Assembly: GCF_019042215.1 (NCBI RefSeq) | Contig: NZ_JAHQCS010000154.1 | Coordinates: 1 to 64,000, forward strand | Reading direction: 5' to 3' | Length of the DNA: 64,000 bases | Origin: Evansella tamaricis | Lineage (GTDB): Bacteria; Bacillota; Bacilli; Bacillales; Salisediminibacteriaceae | Shown: piece after piece, positions 63,785 to 64,000 of the stretch | How positions within the stretch are numbered: the stretch's first letter is position 1 | Layout of the letters: each line of letters opens with the position of its first letter | Translations under genes and position numbers: made by a program | Notes under the pieces: generated by a model | What the model was told of the DNA's origin: nothing | Seen by the model: only the letters and a program-made list of their open reading frames with translations | Database searches by the model: none

Positions 63785-64000
63785 GAAAAGCGCAAGCGCC
63801 TATGATCACGAGCGTAGGGCAGTGGAGGAATGACAACAGAAGTCCGATCTTTGACTTCGGTTGTCATTTCCGAAGTGCCCCGTAGTGAGTAGACGCTGGA
63901 GCTAGACAATACGAAAAGCGTACTCGCCTAAGATCACGAGCGTAGGGCAGTGGAGGAATGACAACCTGAAGTCCGCTCTTTGACTTCAGTTGTCACTTCT
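63785..64000. repeat. Interspersed repeat, copies B and C in tandem
   Basis: GAAAAGCG starts copy B at 63785 and copy C at 63913, 128 bp apart; C runs off the window. Each copy reads AAGCGC..CGCCTA..ATCACGAGCG, TAGGGCAGTGGAGGAATGACA, then AGAAGTCCGATCTTTGACTTC-type core, then CGAAGTGCCCCG and CGCTGGAGCTAGACAA. The core is a hairpin (TGACAAC..GAAGTC with GACTTC..GTTGTCA). The same ends frame copy A at 7508-7813. Confidence 0.85.

Overview
The window looks like a chromosomal segment of a low-GC, spore-forming Bacillaceae bacterium. The evidence is Gram-positive ribosome binding sites (AGGAGG type) with several TTG and GTG starts, a GlnR/TnrA-boxed glutamine synthetase, a YfiT-type bacillithiol transferase, a DUF3231 protein, a KinB-like kinase, a ROK-controlled sugar operon without its own ATPase, and many small Bacillus-type membrane proteins. 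There is no rRNA, tRNA, CRISPR array, intact insertion sequence or prophage that I can support.

Layout. 1-294: degenerate GAACCTGGTTCA repeats. 295-7506: a divergent catabolic cluster (TetR regulator and FGGY kinase leftward; class-III aminotransferase, two-domain class-II aldolase and membrane-anchored gamma-glutamyltransferase rightward), with two matching operator palindromes between them. 7508-7890: an interspersed repeat and a terminator. 7912-15747: a tight leftward four-gene operon encoding a GrpE-like protein with a duplicated N-terminal module, a lid-less Hsp70, a HEAT-repeat protein and an 866-residue STAND NTPase with an N-terminal Rx5H (HEPN-like) motif. 16196-18944: glnA and a J-domain/propeller protein. 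19262-31845: housekeeping and signalling genes (GGDEF, M20 peptidase, GNAT, AIM24, DinB proteins, M48 protease, two-component system with a coupled 43-residue ORF). 31846-33662: a gene-poor stretch holding a 52-bp tandem array and a small basic protein. 33979-39415: secreted and lipoproteins, a nitroreductase relic, VanZ-like, GGDEF and C26 amidohydrolase genes. 39458-51061: a seven-gene leftward glycan operon (ROK regulator, two permeases, binding protein, three glycosidases). 51362-54740: a DUF3231 gene, a second 52-bp array and a NERD gene broken by a small inversion. 54775-63726: XRE-cupin/transporter pair, KinB-like kinase, DacC-like carboxypeptidase, DUF2339 membrane protein and an alpha/beta hydrolase. 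63785-64000: two tandem copies of the interspersed repeat seen at 7508.

Most notable. (a) The GrpE-like/Hsp70/HEAT/STAND operon, with a J-domain gene 2 kb upstream on the same strand, has the parts of a dedicated chaperone cycle attached to a signalling ATPase. I infer a possible immune or stress-sensing system; nothing in the sequence proves it. (b) Two intergenic tandem arrays 19 kb apart have exactly the same 52-bp period and align without gaps on a common CCGAA...GTTCGGG scaffold. (c) A NERD-domain gene can be rebuilt in frame by reversing a 231-bp inversion bounded by 7-bp inverted microhomology. All functional calls rest on motif recognition by eye; no database search was run.
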